A stretch of 64,000 nt of DNA from Pedobacter sp. MC2016-24. Lineage in GTDB: Bacteria; Bacteroidota; Bacteroidia; Sphingobacteriales; Sphingobacteriaceae. The position numbers were made by a program, and so were the translations under genes. Below the pieces are notes generated by a model, which worked only from the letters and a program-made list of their open reading frames with translations, was not told the origin of the DNA and made no database searches. The stretch is from the NCBI RefSeq assembly GCF_015223055.1, contig NZ_JADFBX010000008.1, positions 186,001-250,000 of the forward strand, given 5' to 3'. Below, piece after piece: positions 6,400 through 15,932 of this stretch (its first letter is position 1; the number at the start of each line of letters is the position of its first letter).

Positions 6400-9300
6400 A
6401 TGTATCAAAATTCCCGGAAATTTGGTGTGCCTAAGCGGCTATACCATAAAATCTTGCTAACTATGCGTTTAACCGCCGTTATAATTGTAGCATGCTTCAT
6501 GCAGGTGAGTGCGTCGAGCTTCGCCCAAAAAATTACGCTTTCTGAATCCAGTGCCTCTTTGAAGTCATTGTTTAAGCAGATCAAGGCACAGAGTGGTTAT
6601 AACTTTTTTTATACGGACAATCTGTTAAAAAATGCGAAACCTGTCGCCATTGAGGTGCGAGATACTGAACTGGATGAGGTGCTCAGGTCGATTTTTTCCG
6701 GACAGCAACTGAATTATCTCATCAAGGACAAAACAGTCATCATTACGGAAGGTAAAGCGTTGCACCAGGATGTGATCTCCGGATTTGTTGGAGACAAAAA
6801 AGACCGTAGACCCATTCCAATGGTCACAGTGACCATTAAGGGCACAAAATCTTCTGTTCAGACAGATCGAAACGGGAAATTTACCATCAGCGTGCCAAGT
6901 GGTGCAAAATCATTGGAATTCCGTTATATAGGTTACAAAACAGTAGAAATACCGATTACTGTTAATGCGGACTATACACTGTACATGGAAGAAGATGAGA
7001 AAACATTGGACGAAACGGTGATCACCGGTATATTTGACCGGAAATCCGGTAGTTTCTCAGGTGCTTCAAAAACCATCACGGGTGCAGAGCTGAAAAAAAT
7101 AAGCTCCAATAATGTTTTTGCCGCAGTAGCAGCACTCGATCCGGCCTTTCGGATTGTACCAAACAATATTTTAGGGGGCAACATCAACCAGCTGCCCGAA
7201 ATTCAGATGCGCGGTCAGAATTCATTCCCCAACCTGAGCGGACAGCTTTCAGGAAACCCCAACGCCCCCCTTTTTATCCTGGATGGTTTTGAAGTGAGCC
7301 TGCAGCGAATCGTGGATATGGACATGAACCTGATCAGCAGCATTACCTTGTTAAAAGATGCGTCGGCAACGGCGATCTATGGTTCCAGAGGGGCCAATGG
7401 CATCATGGTGGTCACTACACTAGTGCCACAAGCTGGTAAAATACAAGTATCGTTTAACAATGACTTCAGGTTTACCACACCCGATTTGTCAGTTTATAAC
7501 CTATTGGATGCCAGGGATAAACTTAATTTTGAGCAACGTGCCGGTGTGTATGACGGGGGCAGTAACCAGCAGCAAAACAAATTGGATGTCCTGTACAACG
7601 AACGGTACAAAGCAATGGTTAGTGGTGTCAACACCAACTGGCTGGCCCTGCCGGTACAGAATGGCTACAGTAACAGAAGTTCTTTATACCTGCAGGGCGG
7701 AGATGAAACCATTCGTTACGGCCTCCAGTTTTCTGGTGACATGGCCTCAGGCGTCATGAAAGGGCAGACCAGAAATAATTATTCGGGACAGTTTGATCTC
7801 AATTATGTGGTAAAAAAATTCCAATTCAGCAATTCCATCCGTATTTTCCAAAATAAAGCAAATGAATCTCCATATGGCGACTTTAGCGAATACGTGACGA
7901 TGAACCCTTACTGGGCCCCTTATGATGAAAGCGGAAAAGCAAAAAAAATGTTGGAAGATTATCGCATAGACAATACGGTATACCGCCAGACCAATCCGGT
8001 ATACGATGCGACTTTAAATTCTGTGAACAGCAGTAAATATTTTGGTTTGTCTAACAACCTGACGGTTCGATATACAGCTTCGACTGCATTTTACCTCGAA
8101 AGCAGACTGAGCCTAAATAAGCAAAATGCAGCCGCAGATCAGTTCTATTCTGCTGAGGACAGCCGCTTTTCAGAAATTACTGACCTCAACAGGAAGGGGA
8201 CCTACACGGTCAGGAATGAAAATACAGGAAGCTACCAAAGTCTGACCACCGCAAACCTGAATCTGAGTTACGGCCCCCATCAGATCTTTTCAAATATAGG
8301 CTTTGACCTCAGGAACAGTAATTCTGAGTTTTACAGCGTCACTGCCGAAGGCTTTCCATACGATCGCCTGGATAACCTGCTCTTTGCCACGCAATATCAG
8401 GCCAATGGCCGACCAACAGGTGATGAGAGTACCGTACGGAGTCTGGGGCTGATTTATAGTGGGAGCTATACTTACGACAATCGTTTTCTTGCTGATGTAT
8501 CCTTTCGCCGTGACGGCTCTTCCCAGTACGGATCTAAGAAAAGGTTTGGTACCTTCTGGTCAACAGGGATTGGCTGGAACATCCACAACGAAAAATTCTT
8601 TAGAAAGGGAGACTTGGTCAACCGCCTGAAAATACGTGCCAGTTACGGTCCGACGGGTTCGCAAAATCTGCCGGCCTATGCCTCACAATTCCGCTACAAT
8701 TTTGGTACCAGCACCAGTTATTACGGCGAACTGGGCTCAACACTGATTGGACTGGGGAACGAAAAACTGAGCTGGCAAAATGTCTACAAAGGCAACATTG
8801 GCGCAGATGTGGTCCTGTTCAAAGAGAAACTGGATATGCGTATAGACCTGTACCGGGAAAACACCAGGAATGCCCTTACCACAATCTCCCTGGCCCCTTC
8901 AACCGGCTTCACCAGCTATTCTGAAAACCTTGGGCAACTCCAGAATACAGGCTTTGAGTTCTCGCTCCGCTACAAGATCCTCGAAAATGCGGCCAACGGC
9001 CTGCTGTGGTCTGTGAATCTGAATGGCTTCACCAATAAAAATGTCCTTAAAGAAATCTCTAACAAACTGAAAGCCTCCAATGATATTGCAAACAACGCAA
9101 ACACCGATCAGGTGGTGCCCAATGTGCTGTTTCAGGAAGGGGAGTCGCTCAATACCATTTATGTGGTGCGCTCATTAGGTGTCGATCCGGCGACGGGCTC
9201 GGAAATCTACCTCACTAAAAACGGGGAAAAAACCTTCATCTGGAACGCTGCAGATAAAGTTGCTTTTGGAATCGCCCAGCCAAAATGGAATGGAAACTTT

Positions 9301-9735
9301 GGCACTAACTTTATGTACAAAGGCTTTGACCTGAACCTTATCTTTAACTATCAGTTTGGCGGACAGCTGTATAACCAGACGCTGATCAACCGCGTTGAAG
9401 CTGTAAATCCGGCTTTCAATGTAGACCGCCGTGCTTTCGATCTGGGTTGGTCGGGCCCTGGCGATGTAAGCCGTTATACCCGAATCGGTACCTCAACAGC
9501 TCCCACCCGATTGACATCAAGGTTTGTACAGGATGACAACAACCTGACTTTAAGTTCTGCTTCCATCGGCTATAATTTTTTCAGAAGGGCTTTTCTTAAA
9601 AAAATAGGCATGCGGAGTATGCAGCTCACTGCAATTACAAATGACCTTTTCAGGGTCAGCAGTATCCAGATTGAACGGGGAACGAGCAATCCTTTCGCGC
9701 GCACGTATTCATTGTCTTTAAGAGTTGGTTTTTAA
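6400..9735 (+). CDS. SusC/RagA-type TonB-dependent outer-membrane transporter with signalling domain (locus 1)
   Basis: An 1111-residue outer-membrane receptor. After an N-terminal extension the signal peptide begins at 'MRLTAVIIVACFMQVSA' (22-38). Next come an STN/secretin-like domain (about 45-125, 'SLKSLFKQIKAQSGYNFFY'), which in the family contacts FecR, a carboxypeptidase-regulatory-like beta domain (about 128-205), a plug with 'LKDASATAIYGSRGANGIM', and a beta-barrel to the terminal 'YSLSLRVGF'. It imports its ligand with TonB energy and forms a lidded complex with the SusD protein encoded 11 bases downstream. The transported substrate cannot be read from the sequence; no carbohydrate enzyme is in this operon. 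An alternative start is the internal ATG at 6463. Confidence 0.95.
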   Translation: MYQNSRKFGVPKRLYHKILLTMRLTAVIIVACFMQVSASSFAQKITLSESSASLKSLFKQIKAQSGYNFFYTDNLLKNAKPVAIEVRDTELDEVLRSIFSGQQLNYLIKDKTVIITEGKALHQDVISGFVGDKKDRRPIPMVTVTIKGTKSSVQTDRNGKFTISVPSGAKSLEFRYIGYKTVEIPITVNADYTLYMEEDEKTLDETVITGIFDRKSGSFSGASKTITGAELKKISSNNVFAAVAALDPAFRIVPNNILGGNINQLPEIQMRGQNSFPNLSGQLSGNPNAPLFILDGFEVSLQRIVDMDMNLISSITLLKDASATAIYGSRGANGIMVVTTLVPQAGKIQVSFNNDFRFTTPDLSVYNLLDARDKLNFEQRAGVYDGGSNQQQNKLDVLYNERYKAMVSGVNTNWLALPVQNGYSNRSSLYLQGGDETIRYGLQFSGDMASGVMKGQTRNNYSGQFDLNYVVKKFQFSNSIRIFQNKANESPYGDFSEYVTMNPYWAPYDESGKAKKMLEDYRIDNTVYRQTNPVYDATLNSVNSSKYFGLSNNLTVRYTASTAFYLESRLSLNKQNAAADQFYSAEDSRFSEITDLNRKGTYTVRNENTGSYQSLTTANLNLSYGPHQIFSNIGFDLRNSNSEFYSVTAEGFPYDRLDNLLFATQYQANGRPTGDESTVRSLGLIYSGSYTYDNRFLADVSFRRDGSSQYGSKKRFGTFWSTGIGWNIHNEKFFRKGDLVNRLKIRASYGPTGSQNLPAYASQFRYNFGTSTSYYGELGSTLIGLGNEKLSWQNVYKGNIGADVVLFKEKLDMRIDLYRENTRNALTTISLAPSTGFTSYSENLGQLQNTGFEFSLRYKILENAANGLLWSVNLNGFTNKNVLKEISNKLKASNDIANNANTDQVVPNVLFQEGESLNTIYVVRSLGVDPATGSEIYLTKNGEKTFIWNAADKVAFGIAQPKWNGNFGTNFMYKGFDLNLIFNYQFGGQLYNQTLINRVEAVNPAFNVDRRAFDLGWSGPGDVSRYTRIGTSTAPTRLTSRFVQDDNNLTLSSASIGYNFFRRAFLKKIGMRSMQLTAITNDLFRVSSIQIERGTSNPFARTYSLSLRVGF

Positions 9736-9746
9736 AAAATAGAATT

Positions 9747-11156
9747 ATGAACACTAAAATATTGATCGCATTATTTTTGATCTCATCAGTGATGCTGACT
9801 TCCTGCAAGAAATACCTGGATGTGAACCCCAAGTCGACGCTTTCCGAAGAGCAGCTGTTTGAATCTGAATTGGGGTTTCAGCAAGCGCTGACAGGCGTTT
9901 ATTCGCAGATGGCAGGCCGAAGTTTATACGGTGACAACCTTTCCATGGGTTTTGTAAGTGCGCTGGCCCAAAATTATGCGGTTTCTGGTTCCGCCGCCCC
10001 TTTTGTACAGACCAGGGCTTTAAATTATACCTCGGCGGAAGTGATGGGCTATACCAGCGCAATCTGGAATACCAGCTATTCTGCCATCGCAGGTTTAAAC
10101 AAGGTATTGGAAAATACCCGGGAGAAAAGAAATGTGCTTTCTGACCAGAACTATGCGATGATCCGCGGAGAAGCGCTGGGATTGCGCGCTTATCTTCATT
10201 TTGAGCTCCTGCGCATGTTTGGACCTGAATTCACTGCAGGCGCAGCCGAAAAAGCAATCCCATATAAAACTACGGTAGACGAGTTTGCCGTTATTCCTTC
10301 AACTGCTGCAGAAGTAATCCGGTTAACCCTTGCCGACCTCACGGAAGCAGCAACATTGTTAAAAGAAAGGGATCCCATTATTTCCAATACGGTGAGCAGA
10401 CGGTCAAAAATGAATTATTATGCGGTTAAGGCACTCGAAGCGAGAGTCTGCTTGTACTCAGGCGATAAAGCTGGTGCCATGCTTGCCGCTCAGGTGGTAA
10501 CCAGTTCAGGTAAATTTCCTTTTGTGACCAGTGCCGCTGCCTCTGCCGCCGCAGGCTCGCGCGACCGCCTATACCTTAATGAAGAGGTCTTCATGATCCG
10601 TGTGCGGGACATCAGTACCTGGGCTGATCCAGGGTATTTTAAGTTTAATGGTAGCGCAAATTTTAAGCTTACGCGTTCCACGGCCAACTTCAATATCTTA
10701 TATGAAACCGCTGCAGGTGGAGGAACGGATTTCAGGTACCTGTACCGCATTGAGCAGGACCAGACTTCACCATTTCCTTCTAAATTCTGGCAAACGTACC
10801 AGTTCAATACCCTGGATACCAACCGCCTTGATCAGCACGTGCCATTGATCAGATTGTCTGAAATGTACTACATCATGGCAGAAGCTGCAGCAACTCCTGC
10901 AGAAGGAGTCGGTTACCTCAATACGGTCAGACAGAATAGGGCGCTTGCGGCACTTGCGACCACCATTACACAGACGGTATTAAATACAGAGATCACCAAG
11001 GAGTATCAGAAAGAATTCTATGCAGAGGGGCAGTTGTTTTATTATTACAAGCGCAAAAAAATCGTCCGCATGCAATTTATGACGGCCGACATTCCGCTTA
11101 GTAAGTATCAGCTTCCTGTACCTGATAGTGAAAAAGAATACAACCCGAATTATTAA
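9747..11156 (+). CDS. SusD/RagB-family outer-membrane lipoprotein (locus 1)
   Basis: A 469-residue lipoprotein with lipobox 'SSVMLTSCKKYLDVNPK' (Cys about 20) and the SusD hallmarks: the K-Y-L-D-V-x-P start, 'RAYLHFELLRMFGP' in the middle, and 'LIRLSEMYYIMAEAA' near the C-terminus. It forms the substrate-binding lid over the adjacent SusC barrel on the cell surface. It is somewhat shorter than polysaccharide-binding SusD proteins, as is common in loci with DUF4843 and PKD-like partners. Confidence 0.95.
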   Translation: MNTKILIALFLISSVMLTSCKKYLDVNPKSTLSEEQLFESELGFQQALTGVYSQMAGRSLYGDNLSMGFVSALAQNYAVSGSAAPFVQTRALNYTSAEVMGYTSAIWNTSYSAIAGLNKVLENTREKRNVLSDQNYAMIRGEALGLRAYLHFELLRMFGPEFTAGAAEKAIPYKTTVDEFAVIPSTAAEVIRLTLADLTEAATLLKERDPIISNTVSRRSKMNYYAVKALEARVCLYSGDKAGAMLAAQVVTSSGKFPFVTSAAASAAAGSRDRLYLNEEVFMIRVRDISTWADPGYFKFNGSANFKLTRSTANFNILYETAAGGGTDFRYLYRIEQDQTSPFPSKFWQTYQFNTLDTNRLDQHVPLIRLSEMYYIMAEAAATPAEGVGYLNTVRQNRALAALATTITQTVLNTEITKEYQKEFYAEGQLFYYYKRKKIVRMQFMTADIPLSKYQLPVPDSEKEYNPNY

Positions 11157-11174
11157 CGATAAACCTGATCAAAC

Positions 11175-11882
11175 ATGAAATATCTGTTATTTTTTAGCTT
11201 TTTGTGCCTAACACTGGCCTGTAAAAAACAGGATGTAGCTACTTATAGTGGCGATAATGGCATTTCTTTTTACAGAGGTCGATATGAAACCGATAGCCTA
11301 AGCTATTCCTTTGCTTTTTCCATCACGCCGAAACAAAAAGATACCGTTTTTCTTAAAATGCGTGTGCAGGGGCCGGCCGTGGATTATGCCAGGACTGTTT
11401 CTGTTAAAGCCGCCACCGGTACCACCGCCCGCGAAAACGTAGATTACCAGTTGTCGGGTGCGAAAGTCCCAGCGGGTGCTTTAACCCTGATGTATCCCGT
11501 GGTGTTGCTCAATTCGCCCGAAATGCTGACCAAGACCTATCGCCTGGTTGTGGAGGTAGCCCCAAATAAAGATTTCACGACCGGTGGTTTTGGCGCCGAG
11601 ATCACCGGGGAGACCATCGCCTTAAAGTCCGTAAAAATCGATGTGAGCAACACGATCGTAAAACCTACGTACTGGACTTCCATACAAGGCACCTTTGGCC
11701 CGTTCAGTGTCGCCAAATTTAAATTCATGATCCAGGCAACTGGTCTTACCGATTTCTCAGAGGAGGCCATTGGTATTGACGGCTATTACAACCTCCCTGT
11801 TAAACTGAGTAATGCGCTTGTAGTCTACGAAGCCGCGAACGGAGCACTCATTGATGAGAACGGAAACCGTGTAACCTTCTAA
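11175..11882 (+). CDS. DUF4843 surface lipoprotein
   Basis: A 235-residue lipoprotein. The signal ends at 'FLCLTLACKK' with the lipidated Cys at about 16. The mature part begins 'GISFYRGRYETDSLSYSFAF' and continues as a beta-sandwich pattern with 'DYARTVSVKAATG' and 'ENVDYQLSGAKVPAGAL', the layout of DUF4843 proteins. Genes of this family regularly follow a SusC/SusD pair and precede a PKD-like lipoprotein, as here. The function is unknown; the context suggests an accessory surface binding protein. Confidence 0.8.
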   Translation: MKYLLFFSFLCLTLACKKQDVATYSGDNGISFYRGRYETDSLSYSFAFSITPKQKDTVFLKMRVQGPAVDYARTVSVKAATGTTARENVDYQLSGAKVPAGALTLMYPVVLLNSPEMLTKTYRLVVEVAPNKDFTTGGFGAEITGETIALKSVKIDVSNTIVKPTYWTSIQGTFGPFSVAKFKFMIQATGLTDFSEEAIGIDGYYNLPVKLSNALVVYEAANGALIDENGNRVTF

Positions 11883-11904
11883 TTTTTATTAAACATTTAA
11901 GCTC

Positions 11905-13323
11905 ATGCACAAACATATTTTCATAAAAAGCCTGCTCATCAGTATGGTGATGCTGGTGCTGGCTTGTCAGAAAGACGAGCAGTCTTTTGTATACGAAAAA
12001 CAAAATCAGGTGACGATCTCAACCAGTGCCACTGCCTTTACGGTTACACAACTGGATACTTTAAAGGTTTCGCCCACGCTGACTGAATCCTCACCTTCCG
12101 GTGAAGGATTTGCCTACGAATGGAATATGTACCTGGTAGGCGGTACCGACACGGCGAAAATCTTATCTACAGAAAAAAACCTGAAGGCTAAAATTAACGT
12201 ACCTCCGGGTAATTATTCACTTCGTTACAAGGTAACCAGTGAAAAAACAGGTATTGCTGCGTTCAACCTCTACCGCGTTACGGTAAATGGCGCATTTTAC
12301 CAGGGATGGATGGTCTCTAATAACAAAGATGGCAAAGCAAGGATGTCCTTCATCCGCACGGATGATGTAGTTTTTGCCGCACCCGCAGAATCGGCGAACA
12401 ATACCAGCTATCCGGGACGGGCTATCGCTGCATACAGCGGAATCGACCGGGATATTGCCCTGGTTCTGTTTTTTACCGATCAGGGGGTGTATAGGTTCAA
12501 TGCGAATGATTTTACACAAAATGGCAATACCGCATCTCTTTTTCCTGAAGGAAAGCAGTTCAGCACTTTGCCGGTTTATGGATTGAACAAGCTGGTGGCA
12601 GACCAATACATTGTGAGTGAGGGTGGCCTTTATGCCAGTTTAGGCCCATTTGGTTATCCTGGAGAGGTTTTAAAACCCTATTCTGAACGTTTCACGGGAG
12701 ATTATTTCTTATTTCCGGCAATCATTTCAAGTACGCAGACCTCCAGTTATTTTTACGACAATAAGGGGCAGCGTTTTATGCTGGGTGCTTACCTGGACCG
12801 CGCCATTGTACCTGCAACGGGAAGCAGTACCGCAAGCTTTGATTTAGGCAATGTGGGCAAGACGATGATCGCATGCGATTATGGGGTACGGGGTTCGTCT
12901 AATGATGAGTTTTATTTTGTGATGCAAAACAATGCCGGAGTACGTTACTTGTTGTCCATAAACGGAACTGTGCCGGGCTTAAATCAGCTCATCGGCAATA
13001 GTCCCGACATTGCCACCGCTACAAAATTTGCCACTTCGAGCGTGGTCAAACACCTGTACTATGCATCCGGTCAGAAAATTTATCTATACGATATCTTAGC
13101 CAACTCATCGCGTCTGGTGTATACTTTCCCTGCCGACACAAAGATTGCGGACCTCAAAATGCTCCGTGCCACCAGCAAACGTCTGGTGGTGGCTGTAAAC
13201 AAAGGCACAGCGGGTGAAGTCTATTATTTTGACCTCGACAATCTGGGGAATGCTGTGGGCAATACCTATGTTAAAAAATTCGAAGGATTTGGGGAAATTG
13301 TACATCTGGGGTACAGAAATTAA
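11905..13323 (+). CDS. PKD-like family surface lipoprotein
   Basis: A 472-residue lipoprotein with lipobox 'MVMLVLACQKDE' (Cys about 21). An N-terminal Ig-like part (about 30-120), with 'FAYEWNMYLVGG' and 'PPGNYSLRYKVTSEKTGI', fits the PKD-like family of Bacteroidota. The rest shows repeated beta-strand segments such as 'HLYYASGQKIYLYDI' and 'GEVYYFDLDNLGNAVG' that look like a propeller. It lies 22 bases after the DUF4843 gene and probably acts with it and SusD in ligand capture. No catalytic motif is visible and the ligand is unknown. Confidence 0.75.
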   Translation: MHKHIFIKSLLISMVMLVLACQKDEQSFVYEKQNQVTISTSATAFTVTQLDTLKVSPTLTESSPSGEGFAYEWNMYLVGGTDTAKILSTEKNLKAKINVPPGNYSLRYKVTSEKTGIAAFNLYRVTVNGAFYQGWMVSNNKDGKARMSFIRTDDVVFAAPAESANNTSYPGRAIAAYSGIDRDIALVLFFTDQGVYRFNANDFTQNGNTASLFPEGKQFSTLPVYGLNKLVADQYIVSEGGLYASLGPFGYPGEVLKPYSERFTGDYFLFPAIISSTQTSSYFYDNKGQRFMLGAYLDRAIVPATGSSTASFDLGNVGKTMIACDYGVRGSSNDEFYFVMQNNAGVRYLLSINGTVPGLNQLIGNSPDIATATKFATSSVVKHLYYASGQKIYLYDILANSSRLVYTFPADTKIADLKMLRATSKRLVVAVNKGTAGEVYYFDLDNLGNAVGNTYVKKFEGFGEIVHLGYRN

Positions 13324-13344
13324 TGCACATTAAATTAAAAAATC

Positions 13345-14589
13345 ATGAAAAAAATACTATTATCTGCCTTATATCTGTTCATTGGAGTTGCTGCTTATAG
13401 TCAGCAACCCACCCAAAATTCAGGTCAGCAGATGCCGAAAATCAGTGCCGAACTACTGAAGAAAATCGAAGCCGAACCTGATCCGGTAAAAATGGAAAAA
13501 ATGTACAAGGAGTTAGCCAAAGATTATGATGACCAGCAGTTCGGCTTTTTGTTTTTTAGAATGACGGAACGGTTTGCCAGAGCAGGTAATACCAGTAAAA
13601 TGATGGAATACTATAATAAGGTAGACTCATTTAACCGCAAGGCAACTTACTCGATTGCTGTTCAGTCGCTGGCTGTCGCTAATCCTAAAGATGCCGAACC
13701 TTTGCTTAAAGAAATGACGGTTTCACAGAAACCTAAACCAAAGGTCAATGGTCCTGTTAAGCCTGTCTTTTCCCGCAATTATCAAACTACATGTGCTTTA
13801 TATACCCAAACCCTGCTGAAAAATGGAAAAGACAAACAAGCTTATGATTACATTTCTGGTTTGATAGCTGAGCAGGGAACGGACAGCCCGATTTTAAATG
13901 AAGCATATATTCAGGTCTTGCTTCAGACTCGTCGCTACGCCGAGGCTTTGCCTGTAATGGAGAAGGAAGTCGTTGCAATGACGGTTTCACCGGAAACAAA
14001 GGCCAAATTTAAGGAGGTCTTTTTAAAAGTAAATGGTGCCAACGCTGATTTTAGCGCCTATGAAAACAAACTGATCCAGGGGATGGAGACAAGTCTGGCT
14101 GCGAAAGTAGCCGAAAAGGCGGTGAAAGTAGCAGCAGCAGATTTTGTCCTGACGGATCTATCGGGGCATAAAGTAGCCTTAAAAGATCTGCGGGGTAAAG
14201 TTGTGGTGCTGGATTTCTGGGCCACCTGGTGCGGTCCCTGCAAGGCCTCTTTCCCCGGCATGCAAAAGGCCGTTAACAAGTATAAAAATGATCCTAACGT
14301 GAAGTTCTATTTCGTACATACCATGGATAAAACTGCTGATCCGACAGCGGATGCCCGGAAATACATCACAGAAAATAATTACAGTTTCGATGTGCTGATG
14401 GATTTCAGGAACAAAGAAACCCAGAGTTCAGCTGTGGCTAAAAGTTTTGGCATCAAAGCCATCCCCACCAAAATTATCATTGATGCCGACGGTTTTGTCA
14501 GATTTAATACGGTAGGTGCGCATCCAGATGCGAATACCGCGGTCATGGAAATTTCTGCTATGATCGAATTTTTAAAGAAAGGTTCATAA
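13345..14589 (+). CDS. TlpA-type thioredoxin-fold periplasmic protein (locus 1)
   Basis: A 414-residue exported protein with signal peptide 'LLSALYLFIGVAAYSQQ' and a helical N-terminal half (about 30-250) of repeat-like character. The C-terminal half is a redoxin domain starting 'AADFVLTDLSGHKVALKDL' with the active site 'WATWCGPCKASFPG' (C296, C299) and a cis-Pro loop 'GIKAIPTKIIID'. Family members reduce or exchange disulfides in the periplasm. It is the last gene of the operon, 21 bases after the PKD-like gene, and a second SusC/SusD locus in this window (58.3-60.7 kb) also ends with such a protein, so the pairing is not random. Its client is unknown. Confidence 0.88.
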   Translation: MKKILLSALYLFIGVAAYSQQPTQNSGQQMPKISAELLKKIEAEPDPVKMEKMYKELAKDYDDQQFGFLFFRMTERFARAGNTSKMMEYYNKVDSFNRKATYSIAVQSLAVANPKDAEPLLKEMTVSQKPKPKVNGPVKPVFSRNYQTTCALYTQTLLKNGKDKQAYDYISGLIAEQGTDSPILNEAYIQVLLQTRRYAEALPVMEKEVVAMTVSPETKAKFKEVFLKVNGANADFSAYENKLIQGMETSLAAKVAEKAVKVAAADFVLTDLSGHKVALKDLRGKVVVLDFWATWCGPCKASFPGMQKAVNKYKNDPNVKFYFVHTMDKTADPTADARKYITENNYSFDVLMDFRNKETQSSAVAKSFGIKAIPTKIIIDADGFVRFNTVGAHPDANTAVMEISAMIEFLKKGS

Positions 14590-14594
14590 AATAC

Positions 14595-14652
14595 AAAGCG
14601 GCGGTGTCGTTCATACGGTTGTCATCAACCTGATTAATGATACCGCCGCTTT
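14595..14652. terminator. Long stem-loop between convergent operons
   Basis: AAAGCGGCGGT (14595-14605) pairs with ACCGCCGCTTT (14642-14652). The pairing continues inward for six more positions with two G-U pairs (to about 14611 and 14636), and the loop contains a small stem GGTTG/CAACC. T residues follow on the plus side and the minus side reads AAA/TTT symmetrically, so it could end both the plus-strand locus 1 operon and the minus-strand dehydrogenase operon. Confidence 0.75.
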
Positions 14653-14754
14653 TGTTCAAGATTAAAGATCCAGAAACCGGTTTTGTCCTGTATCACCTAA
14701 TTCACTGTAGGATGTCAATACGATTAATACTTTCTTAACTATTATTTTTTAAAA

Positions 14755-15915
14755 CTAATAACTCATTTTTACTATTTTCTCTGCATCTGCCGGTGTAAGT
14801 GTTTTATGTTCACCTAAGCCCAGCCAGCCTCTCTCGGTAAACCGTTGAGCTACTTTTTCAGCAGTACCCTCGTAAGCAGGAGTGTAATCAGATAATTTGG
14901 TATCTATTCCCATGGAATGAAAAAATTCGACAGTCTTTTCAATTGCAGCTTTTGCTATTTCTTCCAGGGAGCCTGTTTCTATGTTCCACACCCGTTTACC
15001 ATATTGGGCTAGTTTTTCTTTCTTAGCTTCAAAATTGTAGTGGTAATGACTGGGTGCAATTACGGCTAAAGTTCTGGCATGATCAATTCCAAACAGGGCT
15101 GTAAGTTCATGTCCCATTGCGTGCACCGCCCAGTCTGTTGGAACACCTTTCTGGATCAGTCCGTTTAAAGCCATGGTACAGCTCCACATGAAGTTGGCTG
15201 CAGCTTCATAATCAGCAGGGTTTTTCATGATCCTTGGCGCTATTTCAATTAATGTTTGCAATATACTTTCGGCAATACGGTCCTGTAAAATCGCCCCAAC
15301 GGAATAGGTCATGTATTGTTCCAGCACATGGGTGTAAGCATCCGTAATACCATTTGCCAGTTGCCGCTGTGGAATGGATTTAACCACCTCCGGGTCCAGA
15401 ATTGAAAATTGCGGGAACAGGCCCGGGCCTCCCATACCCAGCTTTTCCTGAGTTTCTTTTCTGGTAATTACAGCACCTGAGTTCATTTCAGAAGCTGTAG
15501 CAGGTAAAGTGAGTACGGTACCGAAAGGTAATCCTTTTTCTGTTTTAATCGCGTTTTTAAGGATATCCCAGGGGGTATCTCCGGAATATAAAGCTGCTGC
15601 GGACAGAAACTTTACACCATCTATTACTGAACCGCCACCAACGGCTAGCATGTAAGTAATGTTTTCTTCTTTGATGATTTTTAGTGCATCCATCAGAACT
15701 TCATATTCCGGATTTGCCGGGATGCCTGAAAATTCTACAACTTCAAAGCCGCTCAATGCTTTTTTTACCTGCTCATATATGCCGTTGGTCTTAATGGATC
15801 CACCACCATATAGCATCATCACCTTCGCTTGTTTTGGGATTTCTCTGTTCAGTTTTTCTATTTGACCTTTACCAAATATAATCTTTGTCGGGTTTTTAAA
15901 TTCGAAATTTAACAT
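14755..15915 (-). CDS. Iron-containing alcohol dehydrogenase (YqhD/butanol-dehydrogenase type)
   Basis: A 386-residue group III alcohol dehydrogenase. The N-terminal nucleotide-binding half shows 'FGKGQIEKL', 'VMMLYGGGSIKTNGIY' and 'MLAVGGGSVIDGVKF' (about 93-107); the metal-binding half has 'NGITDAYTHVLEQYM' and 'HAMGHELTALFGIDHARTL' carrying the His ligands. YqhD-like enzymes use NADPH to reduce aldehydes and serve in aldehyde detoxification. It is the last gene of a minus-strand set with a quinone-reductase-like enzyme (17 bases away) and a MarR regulator, which suggests an inducible response to reactive carbonyls. Confidence 0.92.
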   Translation of the reverse strand: MLNFEFKNPTKIIFGKGQIEKLNREIPKQAKVMMLYGGGSIKTNGIYEQVKKALSGFEVVEFSGIPANPEYEVLMDALKIIKEENITYMLAVGGGSVIDGVKFLSAAALYSGDTPWDILKNAIKTEKGLPFGTVLTLPATASEMNSGAVITRKETQEKLGMGGPGLFPQFSILDPEVVKSIPQRQLANGITDAYTHVLEQYMTYSVGAILQDRIAESILQTLIEIAPRIMKNPADYEAAANFMWSCTMALNGLIQKGVPTDWAVHAMGHELTALFGIDHARTLAVIAPSHYHYNFEAKKEKLAQYGKRVWNIETGSLEEIAKAAIEKTVEFFHSMGIDTKLSDYTPAYEGTAEKVAQRFTERGWLGLGEHKTLTPADAEKIVKMSY

Positions 15916-15932
15916 TTTGTTGCTGTATTGAA

